Source: RFTU01 sp046094505 (GTDB lineage Bacteria > Pseudomonadota > Gammaproteobacteria > Burkholderiales > Burkholderiaceae_C). Taken from it: a stretch of DNA of 64,000 nucleotides. Of the stretch, positions 46,722-54,400 are shown piece by piece (the first letter of the stretch is position 1; each line of letters opens with the position of its first letter). Location: positions 20,049 to 84,048 of the forward strand of contig JBJTHN010000001.1 in NCBI GenBank assembly GCA_046094505.1, read 5' to 3'. Both the position numbers and the translations under genes were made by a program. Under the pieces are notes generated by a model. It was not told the DNA's origin, ran no database searches, and saw nothing but the letters and a program-made list of their open reading frames with translations.

Positions 46722-47719
46722 GGGTTCAGGCGCTGCCAGCGCCAGCTGTCTTCGCACATCTGGGCCAAGCCCCGTTGGGCACGCCAGCCCAGCAGGGAGT
46801 GCGCCAGGGTGGGGTCCGCGTAGCAGGCGTCGATGTCGCCGGGGCGGCGGGCCACCACCTCATAGGGAATGGGCCGTCCACTGGCGGCCTCATAGGCCTG
46901 CACCAGCTCCAACACGGAGCAGCCCTGTCCGGTTCCCAGGTTGACGGTGAAGGACCCATGGCCACCCAAGAGGGCCTGCAATGCGGCCACATGGCCTTGC
47001 GCCAGGTCCATCACATGGATGTAGTCGCGCACGCCCGTGCCATCGGGTGTGTCGTAGTCGTTACCGAAGACCTGCAAGCGCGGGCGGCGTCCCACGGCCA
47101 CTTGGGCCACATAGGGCATCAGGTTGTTGGGAACACCTCGAGGGTCCTCGCCGATCAAGCCACTGTCGTGCGCACCCACCGGGTTAAAGTAGCGCAGGAT
47201 GCCGGTGCACCAATCGGGGTTGGCGAGTCCCAGGTCGTGCAAGATCTGCTCGCCCATGCGCTTGGTGTGCCCGTAGGGATTGGCGGCCTGGATCGCCGCG
47301 TCTTCTCGAATTGGCAGCCGCTCAGGCTTGCCGTACACCGTGGCGCTGCTGCTGAAGACCAGCTTCCCACACCCGCTGGCTTGCAGCGCTTGGCACAAGG
47401 AAACCAAACCACCGATGTTGTTGCGGTAGTAGGCCAGCGGTTGTGCGGTGGACTCGCCGACTGCCTTGAAGGCCGCAAAGTGCACCACGGCGGCAGGCTT
47501 GTGGCGCGCCAGTACCGTGGCCAGCGCCGCCCCGTCGTTCACGTCGGCTTGCTCGAACACCAGCTTCGAGCCGGTCAGGCGCTCCAAACGCGGCAACACC
47601 TGGGGTGAGCTGTTGCTGAAGTTGTCCAGGCCCACAACCCGAAACCCCGCACCATGCAGGGCCAGCCACGTGTGGGAGCCGATGTAGCCGGTGGCTCCGG
47701 TCAGCAAGACGGTTGTCAT
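46700..47719 (-). CDS. galE: UDP-glucose 4-epimerase
   Basis: A 339-residue short-chain dehydrogenase-like epimerase that interconverts UDP-glucose and UDP-galactose. It has the NAD-binding VLLTGATGYIGSHTW, the catalytic VFSSSATVYG (Ser/Thr) and YGHTKRMGEQIL (Tyr-x-x-x-Lys), and GTGVRDYIHVMDLAQGH. Full length. Convergent with and overlapping the helicase end. It provides precursors for surface polysaccharide, as does manC in this window. Confidence 0.95.
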   Translation of the reverse strand: MTTVLLTGATGYIGSHTWLALHGAGFRVVGLDNFSNSSPQVLPRLERLTGSKLVFEQADVNDGAALATVLARHKPAAVVHFAAFKAVGESTAQPLAYYRNNIGGLVSLCQALQASGCGKLVFSSSATVYGKPERLPIREDAAIQAANPYGHTKRMGEQILHDLGLANPDWCTGILRYFNPVGAHDSGLIGEDPRGVPNNLMPYVAQVAVGRRPRLQVFGNDYDTPDGTGVRDYIHVMDLAQGHVAALQALLGGHGSFTVNLGTGQGCSVLELVQAYEAASGRPIPYEVVARRPGDIDACYADPTLAHSLLGWRAQRGLAQMCEDSWRWQRLNPQGFDTA

Positions 47720-47725
47720 GCGGTG

Positions 47726-47731
47726 ATTATT
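47726..47731 (-). promoter_or_regulatory. Candidate -10 element of a leaderless promoter for galE
   Basis: On the reverse strand AATAAT (one base from TATAAT), six bases, then the galE ATG at 47719. This is the same spacing as the other leaderless candidates. Confidence 0.4.
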
Positions 47732-47752
47732 TCAGCATGACATACTTTTCCC

Positions 47753-47890
47753 ATGAGCTGGGTGCCTGCACCTCCACCGGCGTGCCTGCACGACCTGATC
47801 CTGCGCCACAGCGGTGCTGACGAGGAGCGCCTGGCCTTGGTGGAGGCCGCATCGCCGCACCCCGGCCCTCAGGTCGGTGAAACCCGTTGA
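47753..47890 (+). pseudogene. N-terminal remnant of an AMP-binding acyl-CoA/fatty-acid ligase (truncated)
   Basis: A 45-codon open frame that begins like an AMP-dependent acyl ligase (CLHDLILRHSGADEERLALVEAA) but stops before the first adenylation motif. A candidate -10 (CATACT at 47741-47746) with N6 spacing precedes the ATG, so the start region of a once-complete gene may be preserved. The end (from about 47868) is antisense to the end of the acyl carrier protein remnant, which suggests a deletion junction. Assigned from the N-terminal pattern only. Confidence 0.4.
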
Positions 47891-48119
47891 GCGGACTCCA
47901 CGAAGGCCCACAAACTGCCCACGGTGGCAAAGGTGCGGCCATCGATTTCATCGTCGGCCACCCGCGGGCCCCAGCGCTGCTCCAGCGCGGCGATGAGGTC
48001 GATCACGGCCATCGAATCCAATTCCGGCAAGGCCCCAAAAGGGGGGTGTCGGCAGTGAAGCTGTGGGCGCGCCCGTGTAGGCCCAGCACGTCATCGAGGA
48101 GGAACAGCAACTCGCTCAC
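47869..48119 (-). pseudogene. Acyl carrier protein gene with a 1-base frameshift
   Basis: The reverse strand from a GTG at 48119 reads SELLFLLDDVLGLHGRAHSF then TADTPLLG, and after a one-base frameshift continues ALPELDSMAVIDLIAALEQR and DDEIDGRTFATVGSLWAFVE to a TGA at 47869-47871. The DSM is the phosphopantetheine attachment Ser of acyl carrier proteins. The break lies in the run C6-T4-G4 (48026-48041 region), where one missing base explains it. Together with the AMP-ligase remnant it resembles ACP/ligase pairs of exosortase-associated polysaccharide loci. It could be a sequencing error in the homopolymer. Confidence 0.6.
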
Positions 48120-48876
48120 CCCTTGGGCCGCGGTGCGCGCACACGGGGCAGTGGGGCTGGCGCGCCAGGCGAACCTCGTCCCATTGCGCGGTGCGCAGGT
48201 CGAACATGCACAGCCGCCCCGCCAAGCTGCTGCCGGTGCCGGCCAGCAGCTTGAGGGCCTCGGCGGCCTGCAGGCTGCCGATGATGCCCACCAAGGGGGC
48301 AAACACCCCCATCGTGGCGCAGCGCACCTCTTCAAAGGTGGTCTCGGGCGGGAAGACACAGGCATAGCAAGGGTGCTGTGGCTGGCGGGTGTCGTACACG
48401 GAGATCTGGCCGTCCCAGGCGATGGCCGCGCCCGACACCAGGGGCACGCCATGCGCCACGCAGGCGGCGTTGACGGCGTGGCGCGTGGCGAAGTTGTCGC
48501 TGCAGTCCAAGACCACATCATGCTCGCCCACCCAGGCCTGCAGACGGCTGGCATCGGCCTTTTCCTGCACGGTGTGGATGCGGGCCAGCGGGTTCATGTC
48601 CAGCATGCGCTGCCGAGCGGATTCCACCTTGGGCCGGCCAACGCTGTGCTGCCCGTGCGCGATCTGGCGCTGCAGGTTGGTGACGTCCACCGTGTCGTGG
48701 TCAACCAAGGTGATGTGCCCCACGCCGGCACCGGCCAGGTACAGCGCCACGGGAGATCCCAGGCCGCCGGCCCCAATCACCAGGGCTCGAGAGGCCAAGA
48801 GCCGCTCTTGCCCCTCCACCCCGATTTCGGGCAGCAGGATGTGACGCGAGTAGCGCAGCAGCTCGTCGTCGGTCAT
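48091..48876 (-). CDS. moeB: Molybdopterin-synthase adenylyltransferase MoeB (HesA/ThiF family E1-like)
   Basis: A 261-residue E1-like enzyme that adenylates the C-terminus of MoaD or a similar sulfur carrier. The nucleotide loop is GAGGLGSPVA (residues 35-44), with DTVDVTNLQRQI after it. Zinc ligands are Cys170/Cys173 (CYAC) and Cys243/Cys246 (CPVC). Cys186 in EVRCATMGVFAPL aligns with the active-site Cys of E. coli MoeB. ThiF is an alternative. The C-terminal 15 residues run past the usual end and overlap the broken ACP gene. Confidence 0.88.
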   Translation of the reverse strand: MTDDELLRYSRHILLPEIGVEGQERLLASRALVIGAGGLGSPVALYLAGAGVGHITLVDHDTVDVTNLQRQIAHGQHSVGRPKVESARQRMLDMNPLARIHTVQEKADASRLQAWVGEHDVVLDCSDNFATRHAVNAACVAHGVPLVSGAAIAWDGQISVYDTRQPQHPCYACVFPPETTFEEVRCATMGVFAPLVGIIGSLQAAEALKLLAGTGSSLAGRLCMFDLRTAQWDEVRLARQPHCPVCAHRGPRGERVAVPPR

Positions 48877-48919
48877 GCCGTGCCGGGTGTGCGAGGACAG
48901 CCCCAGCCCTGATCGTCGA

Positions 48920-50347
48920 TCAGGACTCGGGCGCCTGAGCCTTGCGCTCGGCCGCGCTCTTGCTGGCCATCACCGGCTTGCCTTTGAGTCGGTTGAGCGC
49001 CTGCTGCAGCGGGAAATCCTCGGCGCTGCCGAACTCCGGCAGCGGCTTGATCTCGTTGTTCTTGCTCAATTCCTCGAGCTTCTTGCGCGCCTCTTCGCGG
49101 GCCTTCTCGCGGGCCTCGTCCTTGGCTTCTTCACCCTGGCTGAGGTGCTTGGTCAAGTCGGCCTCACGCGTGCGCAACGCAGCGAAGACATTGCCTTCGG
49201 CCGTTTCATCCAGCCACACATCGGGCACGATGCCCTTGGCCTGGATGCTGCGGCCGCCGGGCGTGTAGTAGCGGGCGGTGGTGATCTTGAGTGCCGTGTC
49301 AGCCGACAGCTGTCGCACCGTTTGAACCGATCCCTTGCCGAAGGTCTGCGCGCCCATGATGGTGGCGCGCTTGTGGTCTTGCAGCGCGCCGGCCACGATC
49401 TCGCTGGCCGAAGCCGAGCCTTCATTGACCAGGACCACCAAGGGCACCTTTTTGACCGCATCGGGCAGGCGGCGCAGCGGGTCGTTGCCACCGCGGCGCA
49501 GGTAGTGTTCGGGCGTGGCCTTGAAGACGGCCTTGGAGTCCTGCAGCTGGCCGTTGGTGGACACCACCACCACGTCTGAGGGCAAGAAGGCTGCCGACAT
49601 CGCCACCGCGCCTTCGAGCAGACCGCCCGGGTCGTTGCGCAGGTCCAGCACCAGGCCTTTGAGGTTGGGGTCTTGCTTGTACAACTCGTCCAGCTTGCGC
49701 ACGAAGTCGTCGACGGTGCGGTCTTGGAACTGGCTGACCCGCAACCAACCGTAACCGGGCTCCACCATCTTGGCGCGCACACTTTGCATGCGGATCTCTT
49801 CGCGGATGATGGTCACCGGAAAGCTGCGGCTTTCCGCTTTGCGGAAAATGGTGAGGACCACCTTGGTGGCCGGTTCGCCGCGCATGCGCTTGACGGCCTG
49901 GTCCATGCTCAGGCCCTTGACGGGTGTGTCGTCAATGCGGGTGATGAGGTCGCCGCTCTTGAGGCCCGCCCGAAAGGCTGGCGAGCCCTCAATGGGGGAG
50001 ACCACCTTGACCACGCCGTCTTCCATGCCGATCTCGATGCCCACGCCCACGAAACGGCCGCTGGTGCCTTCGCGGAATTCCTTGAAGCTCTTCTTGTCGA
50101 AATACTGGCTGTGGGGGTCTAGGCCCGACACCATCCCCGAGATGGCGTCGGTGATCAGCTTCTTCTCATCCACGGCCTCGACGTAGTCGCTCTTGACGAT
50201 GCCAAACACGGCGGCCAACTGCTGCAGCTCTTCCAAGGGCAGCGGCGAAAACGCGCTGCGCGCGTACGCGGAAAACTGCAGCGTGGTGAGGGCACCGGCC
50301 AAGGCGCCGATGGCCACCAGGCCGGCAACTTTAAATTTTGAGCTCAT
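48920..50347 (-). CDS. ctpA: Carboxy-terminal processing protease (S41 family, PDZ)
   Basis: A 475-residue periplasmic protease. The N-terminal hydrophobic signal (VAGLVAIGALAGALTTLQFSA) is followed by a PDZ domain (GVGIEIGMEDGVVKVVSPIEG, GLKSGDLITRIDD). The catalytic Ser lies in VNEGSASASEIVAGAL and the Lys in AQTFGKGSVQ. The last 80 residues form a charged coiled-coil (EEAKDEAREKAREEARKK). The order moeB-ctpA is normal for the group; the usual gpmA partner upstream is missing. Confidence 0.93.
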   Translation of the reverse strand: MSSKFKVAGLVAIGALAGALTTLQFSAYARSAFSPLPLEELQQLAAVFGIVKSDYVEAVDEKKLITDAISGMVSGLDPHSQYFDKKSFKEFREGTSGRFVGVGIEIGMEDGVVKVVSPIEGSPAFRAGLKSGDLITRIDDTPVKGLSMDQAVKRMRGEPATKVVLTIFRKAESRSFPVTIIREEIRMQSVRAKMVEPGYGWLRVSQFQDRTVDDFVRKLDELYKQDPNLKGLVLDLRNDPGGLLEGAVAMSAAFLPSDVVVVSTNGQLQDSKAVFKATPEHYLRRGGNDPLRRLPDAVKKVPLVVLVNEGSASASEIVAGALQDHKRATIMGAQTFGKGSVQTVRQLSADTALKITTARYYTPGGRSIQAKGIVPDVWLDETAEGNVFAALRTREADLTKHLSQGEEAKDEAREKAREEARKKLEELSKNNEIKPLPEFGSAEDFPLQQALNRLKGKPVMASKSAAERKAQAPES

Positions 50348-50392
50348 GTTCGATCCGATCCCGCGTCACCGCGCTCCGCAAGCAAGTTCCCA

Positions 50393-50398
50393 ATTCTA
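50393..50398 (-). promoter_or_regulatory. Candidate -10 element upstream of ctpA
   Basis: On the reverse strand TAGAAT lies about 46 bases before the ctpA ATG, in the 102-base gap to the iron ABC ATPase gene. No clear -35 partner. Confidence 0.3.
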
Positions 50399-50449
50399 GG
50401 GACATGCCGACATTTGAGGTGCCCCGATGGGTGAAGTTCCTGACCTCGT

Positions 50450-51517
50450 TCAGGAGAGGCGTGGGAAGGTCACGACGTGGTCCATCTGCAGCCGAATGCC
50501 GATCCATTCGCCCAGGTGGTGGTCGTGGTGGCTGGGCACGTGCGTCAGCACCTGTTCCCCCGTGGCCAGGCGCAGCGTGTACAGGAACTCGGAGCCACGG
50601 AAGGCCTTGCGTTCGATGCGGCCCTTCACCGGGCTGTCGTCGTCGTGCAGGATGTCGTCGGCGCGCAGCAAGACGTCGCACCGCCCGTCGGGGTAGGCGC
50701 TGGGCAGCGGGCACTCGTTGGGGTTGTCGATTTCGCCCAAGGGCGTGTGTACACAGGGCCCATGCGCGCACAGGACGATCTGGGCTGGGGTGAACACCGC
50801 GTGTCCGATGAACTCGGCTACGAAGCGTGTGGCCGGACGGTGGTAGAGCTCGTAGGGGCTGTCCCACTGCTTCAAGCGCCCCTGGTGCATCACGCCGATC
50901 ATGTCGCCCAGGGCGAAGGCCTCCTGTTGATCGTGGGTAACGAACAGGGCGGTGGTGCCCGTTTGCTTCAGGATGGTGCGCAGGTCGTGGGCCAAGCGCT
51001 CTCGCAGGTCCACGTCCAAGCTCGAAAAGGGTTCGTCAAGCAGCAAGAGCTGCGGCCCGGGGGCCAGGGCACGAGCCAGGGCGATGCGCTGCTGCTGGCC
51101 ACCCGAGAGTTGGTGCGGGGCGCGTTGGGCGGCGTGCGCCAGGCCCACCACATCCAGCAATTCGGCCACCCGCCGGCTCCGCTTTCCAGCGGCCAGGTGC
51201 TTGATCCCAAAGGCCACGTTCTCTGCCACGCTCAGGTGCGGAAACAGGGCGTAGTCCTGAAACACCATCCCGATCTGGCGGTCTTCCGGGGCCACATGCT
51301 GGCCTGGTCCGCTGAGCAGGCGTTCCCGCACGCTGATGCGGCCCTCGCTCAAGCGCTCGAGCCCCGCGATGCCCCGCAGGAGGCTGGTTTTGCCACAGCC
51401 CGAAGGCCCGATGAGCACCCCGATCTGGCCTGTGGTCAGGCTCAAGGAGACGCCATCGGCAGCGGGCCGATGGGCGCCGGGGTAGCGCAGGGTGGCCTGG
51501 TCAACCTGGATGAACAT
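50450..51517 (-). CDS. fbpC: Iron(III) ABC transporter ATP-binding protein (FbpC-like)
   Basis: A 355-residue ABC ATPase. It has Walker A GPSGCGKTSLLRG, Q-loop MVFQDYALFPH, signature LSGGQQQRIALARAL, Walker B LLLLDEPFSSLD and the switch His in FVTHDQQEA, with a C-terminal TOBE-like regulatory domain. It resembles FbpC/AfuC-type energy subunits for ferric iron. ATG at 51517 is supported by a TATCAT-N6 promoter; longer starts upstream are unlikely. It diverges from the permease gene; no periplasmic binding protein is adjacent. Confidence 0.88.
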   Translation of the reverse strand: MFIQVDQATLRYPGAHRPAADGVSLSLTTGQIGVLIGPSGCGKTSLLRGIAGLERLSEGRISVRERLLSGPGQHVAPEDRQIGMVFQDYALFPHLSVAENVAFGIKHLAAGKRSRRVAELLDVVGLAHAAQRAPHQLSGGQQQRIALARALAPGPQLLLLDEPFSSLDVDLRERLAHDLRTILKQTGTTALFVTHDQQEAFALGDMIGVMHQGRLKQWDSPYELYHRPATRFVAEFIGHAVFTPAQIVLCAHGPCVHTPLGEIDNPNECPLPSAYPDGRCDVLLRADDILHDDDSPVKGRIERKAFRGSEFLYTLRLATGEQVLTHVPSHHDHHLGEWIGIRLQMDHVVTFPRLS

Positions 51518-51523
51518 CCGCCT

Positions 51524-51559
51524 ATGATACGGGTTTGGTCGCAAATGCAAACCATTCTT
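51524..51559 (-). promoter_or_regulatory. Candidate Fur box and leaderless promoter of fbpC, divergent to fbpB
   Basis: TATCAT (51529-51524 on the reverse strand) stands six bases before the fbpC ATG. A Fur-like sequence at 51541-51559 (core AATGCAAACCATT at 51544-51556) matches 12 of 19 positions of the consensus GATAATGATAATCATTATC and would cover the -35 region. A single Fur site here could repress both divergent iron-transport genes when iron is sufficient. Confidence 0.55.
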
Positions 51560-51622
51560 ATTCAATAGTCCACAGGCCTGCCGGCCTTCTGGTCAAACAG
51601 ACCGGCCGGCATCCCCTTCCAC

Positions 51623-53287
51623 ATGCGTCTGATCAGCCTCGTGACCGCGCTCCTGTGCACCGCTTTGGGCCTGCCCGTCCTGGGTGTGCTGGGTTCGTGG
51701 GCGGGTGCGGATGCGCAGGCCTGGGCCACCCTGGCCCATCAGTGGAGCACCGTGCTGCCGGGCTATGCGCTGAACTCGGCCCTGCTGGTGGTGTCGGTGG
51801 CCCTGGGCGTAACGCTTTTGGGTGCGGGGGCCGCAGCGGCGGTGACCCTCTTCGACTTCCCGGGCCGCCGGGTGTTCGAGTGGGCGCTGCTGATGCCCCT
51901 GGCCATGCCGGCCTATGTGATGGCCTACGCCTACACCGATGCCCTTCAGTACAGCGGGCCGGTGCAAACCGCGTTGCGCTCGGCCCTGGGGTTGCAAGGC
52001 GCCTTGTGGCCTGATGTGCGCAGCCTGGGCGCGGCCGTGGTGTTGTTCACGCTGGTGCTGTACCCCTATGTGTACCTGCTCACCCGCACCGCATTGGCCG
52101 AGCGGGGTGTGCAGATGATGGAGGCCGCACGCCTCTTGGGCGCGGGCTTCTGGCGCCGGGTGGCCGAAGTGGCCTTGCCCCTGGCGCGCCCAGCCATCGT
52201 GGCCGGTGTGGCCCTGGCGCTGATGGAAACCCTGGCCGACTACGGTGTCAGCGCCTTCTTTGGTTTGGACACCTTGGCCACCGGCATCTACAAGGCCTGG
52301 TTGGCGATGAACGACCGCTGGGCGGCCGCTCAGTTGGCCAGCCTGCTGCTGTTGGTCGTGGCCCTGCTGCTGTGGATGGAGCGGCGTGCCCAGGCCCGGC
52401 TTCGGTTTTCCAGTGCCCGACAGGGCCCTTCAAGTTCGCAGGATGCGCGGCCCCTGGTCTTGCACGGGGGCTTGTCGGTGCTGGCCTTTGCCCTGTGTGC
52501 GCTGCCGGTGCTGTTGGGCTTTGTGGTGCCTGTGTTGCTCTTGCTGCGGCTGATGTGGCAGGAGCTGCAGTTTTCGGAATGGGGCTTGCCCCTGGCCCCG
52601 TTCGGACAGTGGGCGTGGACGAGCTTCCGCTTGGCCTTGTGCGCGGGGCTGCTGGCCACGGGCTTGGCCGTCTTGTTGGCCTTCCTGCAGCGCGTGAATG
52701 GCCGCTCGGTTCAAGGCCCCTGGGACCGCGGCTTGCAGCGGAGCCTGGCCGCTGGTGCACAGGTGATGGGCCTGGGTTACGCGGTGCCCGGGGGCGTGAT
52801 TGCCGTGGGCATCTTGTTGCCCTTGGCCTGGGTGCAGGCCGTGGTGCCGCAGTGGGGTGTGCCGGCCTGGTTCACCGGCACCGTCCTGGGCCTGATGCTG
52901 GCTTATTTGGTGCGCTTTTCCGCGGTGGCCCTGCAGGCGGTGGAGGCGGGCTACTCCCGCGTGCCCGCGGCGGTGGACGACACCGCGCGGCTGCTGGGTG
53001 CGCGCCCTTGGCGTGTGCTGCGGGAGCTGCACATGCCACTGCTGCGGCGCAGTGCCTTGGCTGCGCTGTTGTTGGTGTTTGTAGACGTGATGAAGGAACT
53101 GCCAGCCACCTTGGTGCTGCGCCCGTTCAACGCCGACACCTTGGCGGTGGTGGCCTTCAACCTGGCGCGCGATGAACGACTGGGCGAGGCGGCCTTGCCC
53201 AGTCTGGCCATTGTGCTGGTGGGTTTGATCCCGGTGGTGATGCTGTCGCGCGCCTTGCGCACCCCAGCCGTGCAGCCCGCCGGCTGA
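51623..53287 (+). CDS. fbpB: Iron(III) ABC transporter permease (FbpB-like, fused two-half permease)
   Basis: A 554-residue membrane protein with about 12 helices, made of two MetI-like permease halves. The EAA loops are EAARLLGAGFWRRVAEVALPLARP (residues 170-194) and DDTARLLGARPWRVLRELHMPLL (residues 452-475). Architecture is that of FbpB/SfuB/AfuB ferric iron permeases. The divergent fbpC supplies the ATPase. The substrate-binding protein must be elsewhere. Confidence 0.88.
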   Translation: MRLISLVTALLCTALGLPVLGVLGSWAGADAQAWATLAHQWSTVLPGYALNSALLVVSVALGVTLLGAGAAAAVTLFDFPGRRVFEWALLMPLAMPAYVMAYAYTDALQYSGPVQTALRSALGLQGALWPDVRSLGAAVVLFTLVLYPYVYLLTRTALAERGVQMMEAARLLGAGFWRRVAEVALPLARPAIVAGVALALMETLADYGVSAFFGLDTLATGIYKAWLAMNDRWAAAQLASLLLLVVALLLWMERRAQARLRFSSARQGPSSSQDARPLVLHGGLSVLAFALCALPVLLGFVVPVLLLLRLMWQELQFSEWGLPLAPFGQWAWTSFRLALCAGLLATGLAVLLAFLQRVNGRSVQGPWDRGLQRSLAAGAQVMGLGYAVPGGVIAVGILLPLAWVQAVVPQWGVPAWFTGTVLGLMLAYLVRFSAVALQAVEAGYSRVPAAVDDTARLLGARPWRVLRELHMPLLRRSALAALLLVFVDVMKELPATLVLRPFNADTLAVVAFNLARDERLGEAALPSLAIVLVGLIPVVMLSRALRTPAVQPAG

Positions 53288-53292
53288 GGGGT

Positions 53293-54381
53293 TCAGGCCT
53301 GCAGCAGGCGGGCCACCAGCGCCTGCAGGCCTTGGGCCTCCAGCGCCGGGGCGAAGCAGGCGGCTCGCCGCAGGCTTTGTGCCTGTAGCGTGGATCGAAA
53401 GTGCGCATCGGTCTGAAACCGTCGCAGCAGCTGCGCCAAACCGTGGGCATCGCCCACCTCGAAGTAGCCGGCGTAGTCGCTGCCCAGCATGCCCACATTG
53501 CCCGCCACGCGGCTGGCGACCACGGGTGTGGCGCTGCACAGTGCCTCCATGATCACATGCGCACCGCCTTCCACACGGCTGGTGTGCACCAACACATGCG
53601 CAGCTTGAATCAGCCGCCGGGTTTGTTGGTGGGTGCAGGCACCGTGCCAACGGTAGAGTGGACAGTCGGCTTGCGTGGCCTGGGCCGCGGCCCCGAGCTT
53701 GGGGTCCAGTGCCGCACCCAGGTGGTTGATGTGGATGCGCGGCACAGGCTCGCGCGGCTGCGCCAAGGCGCTCTCGTGCAGCAGGCGGGCTGCACGCATC
53801 AGGGTCAGGGGGTCTTTCTCGGCGCGCAGATGTCCCACCATCAACGCCTTCAGCGGTCTTCGCTGCAGGTCGGGCTTGTCTACGGCGCGCCGCGTGCTGC
53901 ACGATTGATAGAGCACGTCGGCCTTGTCTGCAAAGGCTGCGGGCAGGTCGCGCAGGGCTTGGTCTTGCAAGACCACCAGGCGTTGGGCCGCCTGCAGGGA
54001 CTGCTCCACCGTGGCCACCACCTCGGCATGCGCGCTGTAGAGGTCCTGGTAGAGGTCGGTACCCGTCAACACCACCACCAAGCCCCGTGCGCCATGCAGG
54101 TGGTGCCAGGCTTGGATCGAGGGGGCCGATCGACGGGCGTGCAGGGCCACCAGGGCCTGCGCCTGGCTGGCGAGTTGGCGCAGCTGTGCGTCGGACCATG
54201 ATGCCGAGCCGCGCCCCAAAGCCTGCAGCCGGCCCTGCGGCCAAGCGTCGGCCAAGAGCACCGTATGCTTGGCGCTGAGCAGCCGGCCCCAACGGGCCGC
54301 CGTGCGCCAATTGCCATTGTTGGCGTCGGCCCAGGCGGGGGTGACGATCACCACCACGGGTTTGGCCGGTTTGGATTTCAT
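53293..54381 (-). CDS. senB: Selenoneine biosynthesis selenosugar synthase SenB (TIGR04348-family glycosyltransferase)
   Basis: A 362-residue GT-B glycosyltransferase. The N-terminus VVVIVTPAWADANNGNW is the hallmark of the TIGR04348 group. It has GLVVVLTGTDLYQDL, LKALMVGHLRAEKDPLTLM and the donor-binding EGGAHVIMEALCSATPVVASRVAG (residues 278-301). In the system described from Variovorax, SenB joins selenophosphate to a UDP-sugar to make a selenosugar. Here it is divergent from senA with 19 bases between the start codons. ATG at 54381 chosen by position. Alternative: a generic glycosyltransferase, unlikely given its neighbour. Confidence 0.82.
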   Translation of the reverse strand: MKSKPAKPVVVIVTPAWADANNGNWRTAARWGRLLSAKHTVLLADAWPQGRLQALGRGSASWSDAQLRQLASQAQALVALHARRSAPSIQAWHHLHGARGLVVVLTGTDLYQDLYSAHAEVVATVEQSLQAAQRLVVLQDQALRDLPAAFADKADVLYQSCSTRRAVDKPDLQRRPLKALMVGHLRAEKDPLTLMRAARLLHESALAQPREPVPRIHINHLGAALDPKLGAAAQATQADCPLYRWHGACTHQQTRRLIQAAHVLVHTSRVEGGAHVIMEALCSATPVVASRVAGNVGMLGSDYAGYFEVGDAHGLAQLLRRFQTDAHFRSTLQAQSLRRAACFAPALEAQGLQALVARLLQA

Positions 54382-54387
54382 GCGAGG

Positions 54388-54394
54388 GTTATAG
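54388..54394. promoter_or_regulatory. Overlapping -10-like hexamers of divergent senB and senA
   Basis: The 19-base gap (54382-54400) contains TATAAC (reverse, 54393-54388), six bases before the senB ATG, and TTATAG (forward, 54389-54394), six bases before the senA ATG. The two hexamers overlap almost fully, so one transcription complex at a time could occupy the gap. No clear -35 is seen. Regulation by selenium is not evident. Confidence 0.4.
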
Positions 54395-54400
54395 CGCGAG

